This document shows, one piece after another, positions 59,507-64,000 of a DNA stretch of 64,000 nucleotides. The position numbers and the translations under genes are program-made. This DNA is from Xiphias gladius (taxonomy: Eukaryota > Chordata > Actinopteri > Istiophoriformes > Xiphiidae). The first letter of the stretch is position 1. Every line of letters begins with the position of its first letter. Location: assembly GCF_016859285.1 (NCBI RefSeq), contig NC_053411.1, positions 1,489,501-1,553,500 on the forward strand. The letters are read 5' to 3'. The notes below the pieces were generated by a model. The model made no database searches. It saw only the letters and a program-made list of their open reading frames with translations, and was not told where the DNA came from.

Positions 59507-62247
59507 TCATTCAGTTTTGCTGCGCTTCATAGCTCCAGGAAGTTTCTCTTGCAACCTGGGGGAGAAAAACACAACAGGTGTGAAATACAATAATTTGTAG
59601 ACTGAATAAATGCATTAAAGTTGTAAGTGGTTGTAAGATGAGTGGAGCATCCCCTCACTGATGATTAGGTTCACTTACTTGGCGATTGTGGTGTTGACTT
59701 GAGTACGTGCCAGGTCGACGTATTGATCAATCTGGGTCTGGAATGAAAAAAAAAAAAAGAGAGAAAATGTACATTAAGTTACAAGAAATAAATTTAATCA
59801 CATAAAAAAAGAAGTCCTATTACCAGCTAGTGAAACCTATGAGCTACTTTTACAAACCTTATGGTCCATGTAAAAGCAAAGTGAAAGCTGAGTTAATGTG
59901 ATTGGAAGAATGTCAACCACGTTCTTAGTGGGTACCAGACAAGAGTGTCCCTTGTTGCTGATTCTGTTTTCAAAGAATCTGAGGCCTGGAGAGTTTGGTG
60001 ACCTCAGGATCTCATCTCTGCTTTTTGCTGATGATGTAGTTCTGCTGGCTTTATGAACCTGTGACCTCTAACATGCATTAAATTGCCCCTTTGGGTTGGA
60101 AATTAGTTGAAAGAGTTCTCGAAATATCTCTAGATCTTGCTCATGATTGAAGGTGAGACAGAGCATGAAATGAACAGGAAGACCGATGCATTGTTAGTAA
60201 TATGGGGACATTGTATATTGTCATGTAACTGAGCCTGAAGGTGAAGCTCTCGACAATCTGTGTGCAGAGACTCACCTGTGCTCATGAGTTCTGGGTAATG
60301 ACTGAATTAGAAAGAGATCATAGATACAGGTGGCCAAAATTAGTTCAGAGCAGGCATAATTTTTGTCTTTAGATCTGCCTGGATATCACGTCATACAGAC
60401 TATTTTGTTTTAAGCATTAAGGCCAGGGTGAGAAGCTCTTTCACACTGAGTTAATGTGGTTCAGGCATCCAATTGGGATACCTCCTAGAAGCTGTGCTGT
60501 GGAGGCATTATAGGCACGTCCAACAGGGAGGACACTCAGACACCAGAAAATGGAGGAATTTGATATCTCATCAGGCCTGCGAATGCCTTGGGATCCCCCA
60601 AGACGAGCTGGAGCTAGTGAGAAAGGTTTATGGGCTACCTTTCTTAGCTTCCTACTATGATGACCTGAACCCAGATTAGCAGCAGTAGATGGCAAGCTGG
60701 ACGGATGGAGGATAGTGAAACCTACTGAGCAGCTGTGTATCATATTAACTTTTACTAGGTAACACAATACAGGGGTTATTGTTATGCTGCCATATTCTTT
60801 GGTGTAATTGTACCTGCCTGAATGTACATAAAAACCCCAAATTTCAAACTTTAACCTCATTGTTGAGGTTAAGGTTTGAAACTCAGCATGGAACACAATT
60901 GAGTATTAAAACTTAAAAACAATGGCCATGACTGCATTAGTCTAAGCATTAACTCTGTGCCAAAACTCACTGACAAATCAGCTCATGAACAAAACACTGC
61001 AAATGAACAAAACAAAACTTCAGAAATTTGCATGATGTGCATCACTAATGCTTACGGCCATTTTGTTTGACCTGACAGTGCAATGAGCTCATGTTCTCAG
61101 CAGCTGGACACTAGACAGCAACAAGAGGGATGTAAAAAGCTGTCAGTGACTGATCAAGATTGGAGTCATCCAGTGAGATCCCTGCTGATGGGTATTTTGT
61201 CATTGCTACTCTTGGGTGGGGAAGGGAAGTGGGGCTGAGGGTTAGGGGATGGGGTGGTGGTGGGCTGTCTGAGACTCATTTGTCATTTGATATATTTTGT
61301 CATGACCTGGGACAAAGGGTCACACTCACCTTGTTCTTCTCGTAGACTGGAGGCAAAGCAAAGAGCAGGATGTCAGCTGGAGAATACAGAGACAAAGACA
61401 GGTTAGAATATTTGATTGAACATTTAAGGGTAAATCCAGTTTCACATAAGGCAAAAAAAAAAAACAAAACACCTGTTACAGTACTGTCTGAGGTATATTT
61501 TTAATATTTTGCCCACTCCCATATAAAAATAAAATATTATAATCACCTCACAATACAGTGAAGCTCAAAGCAACATTAACACTAACAACAGTCTCAGAAG
61601 TGACCAGAGTTAATCAACACTAGGGATGTATGCAATGAGTCAACTAAATGATTAAATGTTGCTACCCTCGCTAGATGGCACCCGAAATACTAGTTGCTCA
61701 AACTAATTATTAATATTTTATTAATGTACAAAGCCGTTTAACTGTTGCATCTAAGATGTTACGCAGCCGGCCATCACTAGCTGGGGCTGCAATGCAGGCA
61801 GACAGAAGCCCCCCCTCTCCCCACGCTGGTGCCCGGATTTTGTAAACAAGCAAAGTGGAAAGTGGGACAGATGACATCTTGTAAACCAGCTTATTTGGCA
61901 ATATTTTGATCTACAAAATGAAAAATAAGGTTGTATATGTAAGCTGTTACAGAAAAACATGGCATATAACCACTCGACTGGAGAAATGTACAACCACATT
62001 CAGCACAGACATGTGGACTTAACCTACAAGGAAAGGAGGTTGCTGGTGGTAGCTTTGCTAACGTTAGCCACACTAGGCGAACCAATATGACATGCAGTCA
62101 ATGTGTAAAAACAGAAACATGCACTTTTTCTGCAGCACGATGAATCTGGCATATTTCTTGGTTCCCACGGTGCTTACCCAGGATGAGAATGGTGATTCCA
62201 TTGAAGACAGCTCCTACGTAGGTCAAAAGCCACATGACCACAGCCAG
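59507..62247 (-). CDS. rtn3: RTN3, last four exons (C-terminal reticulon domain)
   Basis: Minus-strand exons 62247-62178, 61376-61330, 59737-59679 and 59555-59507 join in frame to the last 74 residues. They read LAVVMWLLTYVGAVFNGITILIL (end of the second membrane hairpin), ADILLFALPPVYEKNK, TQIDQYVDLARTQVNTTIAK and LQEKLPGAMKRSKTE before the stop. This is the end of the reticulon homology domain, which wedges into the ER membrane and shapes tubules. The TQID-Y-ARTQ form and the linkage to zfta point to RTN3 rather than RTN1, RTN2 or RTN4. The C-terminus differs from the usual KKKAE-like ending (here KRSKTE). The exons for the first hairpin and the loop, and all N-terminal exons, lie beyond 64,000, since none is found between 62,248 and the window edge. 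A LINE remnant (59.93-60.72 kb) and a Tc1 remnant (62.44-63.54 kb) lie in its introns. Confidence 0.92.
59930..60720 (+). mobile_element. LINE reverse-transcriptase 3' remnant
   Basis: Near 59,945-60,060 the frame reads CPLLLILF and then FGDLRISSLLFADDVVLLAL, the RT palm with its ADD box. Near 60,470-60,680 a second piece ends SHQACECLGIPQDELELV, the remnant of the common fish LINE tail that reads RLAWECLGIPPEEL. A GGACGGATGGAGG tail follows. It is broken by stops and rearranged, and lies within an rtn3 intron on the opposite strand. Confidence 0.7.
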
Positions 62248-62442
62248 CTGAGGAGAGAACAGCAAACAGAGAAGCACTCAGGGCAACTCAAAGAGGTGAA
62301 GCAATTCTAGGACAACATCCAACACTTCATACACACTGAGTTCATTAGTTTAACTGATACCTGAGAAATCATACTATAAATTCTCAGATCATGTGTTAAA
62401 TAATAGTGGCCTACAAAAATTAACAAATGTCAGAAAAAGTGG

Positions 62443-63323
62443 CAGTGGCAAGAAAAAGTAAGTCTTCACTGAGTTACAATTATGAACAATCTATTTTCAC
62501 TGATAATAGACATAAAGGTTTTGTTCTTGTCCATATTGAATACATCATTCAAACATTCACATTGTAGGTTGGAATAAATATGTGAACCCCTCGACCTCAC
62601 CAAAGCTAACTGGAGTCAGGAGTTAACAAACCTGTAGTCCAGTTAATGAAACCAGACTGGAGGTGTGGGTTAGAGCTACTTTAATTTATAGAAAACACTC
62701 ATTTTGAACACAAACATTTTGAGTTTGCTATTCACTGATTTGCATAAAGCTGGAAAGGATTACAGAGAAATCTCAAAGAGTTCAAATATTCATCAGTCCA
62801 AAGTCAGACAAACTGTCTATAAATGGAGACGATTTAGTTCTCTGGCTATTCTCCCTAGAAGTGTTTGTCAGCTAATATGACTCCAAAGGCACAAAGCGAA
62901 TGTTCAATGAGGTGAAAAAGACGCCCAGAGTAACAGCTAAAGGCTTAAAGGAATCATTGGAGCTGGTTAACATCTTTGCTCCATTCACCATGATTTGCAC
63001 ATGGTCGACTCATGAATAAAGTGTCCATGGCGGGACACCACAGAGGAAGCTGCTGCTCTCCAAAAAAAAAAAAACAAAAAAAAAAAACATCACTGTGTGC
63101 CTGAAGTTTGCCAAAGAGCAGGTTGACACTCCACAACACTGCTAGGAAAATGTTTTGCGGACTGATAAAACTATGGCCGAACCATTTGTGAAGAACAAGC
63201 AGCTCTACGTATGGTGTAAATAGGGCGATGCATGCCAACATGAAAACATCATCCCAACAGTGAAAAATGTGGAGGGAGCATCATGATGGGCCTGGACAGC
63301 TTGCCATCATCAAGGGGAAATTG

Positions 63324-63359
<36 letters not shown>

Positions 63360-63535
63360 TCAAGGTGTCTTACAGGATAATGTTAGGGTGGCTACCAACC
63401 AGCTGAAGCCTGGTGATGCAGCAGGACAATGTCCCTAAACATGGAAATAAATCTCCTACATAGTGACTTCAAAGAAAGAAAATCCACTTTCTAGAGTGGC
63501 CCAGTCAGAGCCCAGACCTTAACCCAATATAGATG
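62443..63535 (+). mobile_element. Second decayed Tc1-type transposon, 3'-truncated
   Basis: Starts CAGTGGCAAGAAAAAGTAAG and runs parallel to the copy at 13.21 kb. Shared blocks include GGAGGTGTGGGTTAGAGC, TCAAAGAGTTCAAATATTCA and AAAGTGTCCATGGCGGGAC. It keeps the stretch for [10 protein letters not shown] and for the catalytic core (near 63,090-63,220). It ends near 63,535 after CCAGACCTTAACCC, so the long right inverted end seen in the other copy is missing. It lies in the rtn3 intron running to the window edge. Confidence 0.75.
63325..63356. repeat. (TGAT)n microsatellite
   Basis: About eight TGAT units inserted within the second Tc1-type remnant, in the place where the other copy reads on without it. 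Confidence 0.9.
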
Positions 63536-63818
63536 CTTGGTAGTAATAGAGTTTGGTGACACCATGTAAGTTCCTGCAAAGCTCTGGCCACCTTTAACCT
63601 GAGCACAGTTTTCATCAGTCAGGATAACTAAACAACTGTGTAGGTATGAAGAGACTTTAATAGGTAGGTTGGAACTTTTTCCAAGTAAACTTGACAACCT
63701 CTAACCAGAGGTTTTTCAGAACCTGACTATCACACATGACACACAAATCCATTAACAGCCAAACATACAACAACCTCTAGGCAATTGTAAGAGTACATTA
63801 AACAACAACAGCATTAAT

Positions 63819-63862
63819 AATGAAAATAATGATGATGATGATGATGAAATTATTATTATTTT
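63819..63862. repeat. GAT/ATT trinucleotide repeat
   Basis: A short run of GAT units followed by ATT units near the right edge of the window. Confidence 0.8.
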
Positions 63863-64000
63863 AAAGGGTGGAGATTGTCATCTCTGGAATGTTGATTTTT
63901 GGGCTAAAAGGTTAAGAGGCAGATTACAGAATGAGAGTGACCCTAGTAGCCCTAAAAGGGGAGAAGTGGGAAATAAATGGTTCCCAAAGCAACAGAAAAA

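Noticed and set aside
61620-62090. Possible hAT element start (CACTAGGGATGTATGC) in the rtn3 intron
   Set aside because: Only the end-like block is suggestive; no matching opposite end or transposase residues were found, so it is not listed as a feature.

Overview
This is vertebrate nuclear DNA, almost certainly from a ray-finned (teleost) fish. The genes have introns with GT/AG junctions and recognisable vertebrate orthologues. The spaces between them hold L2- and L1-type LINE remnants, Tc1-type transposons with long inverted ends, small foldback elements and many microsatellites. No prokaryotic, organellar or CRISPR-like feature was seen. The fish assignment rests on remembered repeat types and on protein divergence.

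Four protein-coding genes can be assembled exon by exon. (1) ecsit, plus strand, 10.87-17.28 kb: seven coding exons, 456 aa, a mitochondrial complex I assembly factor and TRAF6 adaptor. (2) A minus-strand gene, 36.30-29.65 kb: five coding exons, 1494 aa. It has six dispersed copies of a basic-aromatic motif (consensus KREYWRIKKREQRA) and one C-terminal SPIN-DOC-like CxxC/HxxxxH zinc finger. It lies where SPINDOC lies in human, but the repeat-bearing part matches nothing I can name. (3) zfta (C11orf95 orthologue), plus strand, 41.86-50.65 kb: five coding exons, 643 aa, four fingers of the same type, one per exon. (4) rtn3, minus strand, 62.25-59.51 kb: only the last four exons, ending the reticulon domain; its 5' part lies beyond the window.

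The order rtn3 (-), zfta (+), SPIN-DOC-finger gene (-) matches, as I recall it, RTN3, ZFTA, SPINDOC on human 11q13: zfta and rtn3 tail to tail, zfta and the SPIN-DOC-finger gene head to head. ecsit is on a different human chromosome (19p13).

Layout: 1-1.09 kb, 3' end of an L2-type LINE; 1.1-10.3 kb, no recognisable gene; 10.3-17.5 kb, ecsit with a Tc1-type insertion in an intron; 17.5-24 kb, dispersed repeats; 24.05-29.36 kb, a decayed L1-type LINE with a nested short insertion and a large palindromic microsatellite; 29.65-36.5 kb, the motif-repeat/zinc-finger gene; 36.6-41.9 kb, repeats and the GC-richer region between the two divergent genes; 41.9-50.7 kb, zfta; 50.7-58.7 kb, repeats and UTR; 58.7-64 kb, 3' part of rtn3 with LINE and Tc1 remnants in its introns.

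The most notable signal is the divergent pair of SPIN-DOC-finger genes. Their fingers have identical spacing, and every finger-coding exon starts after a phase-1 intron, which suggests one ancestral exon. One partner has gained or kept a large, apparently undescribed six-copy motif system.
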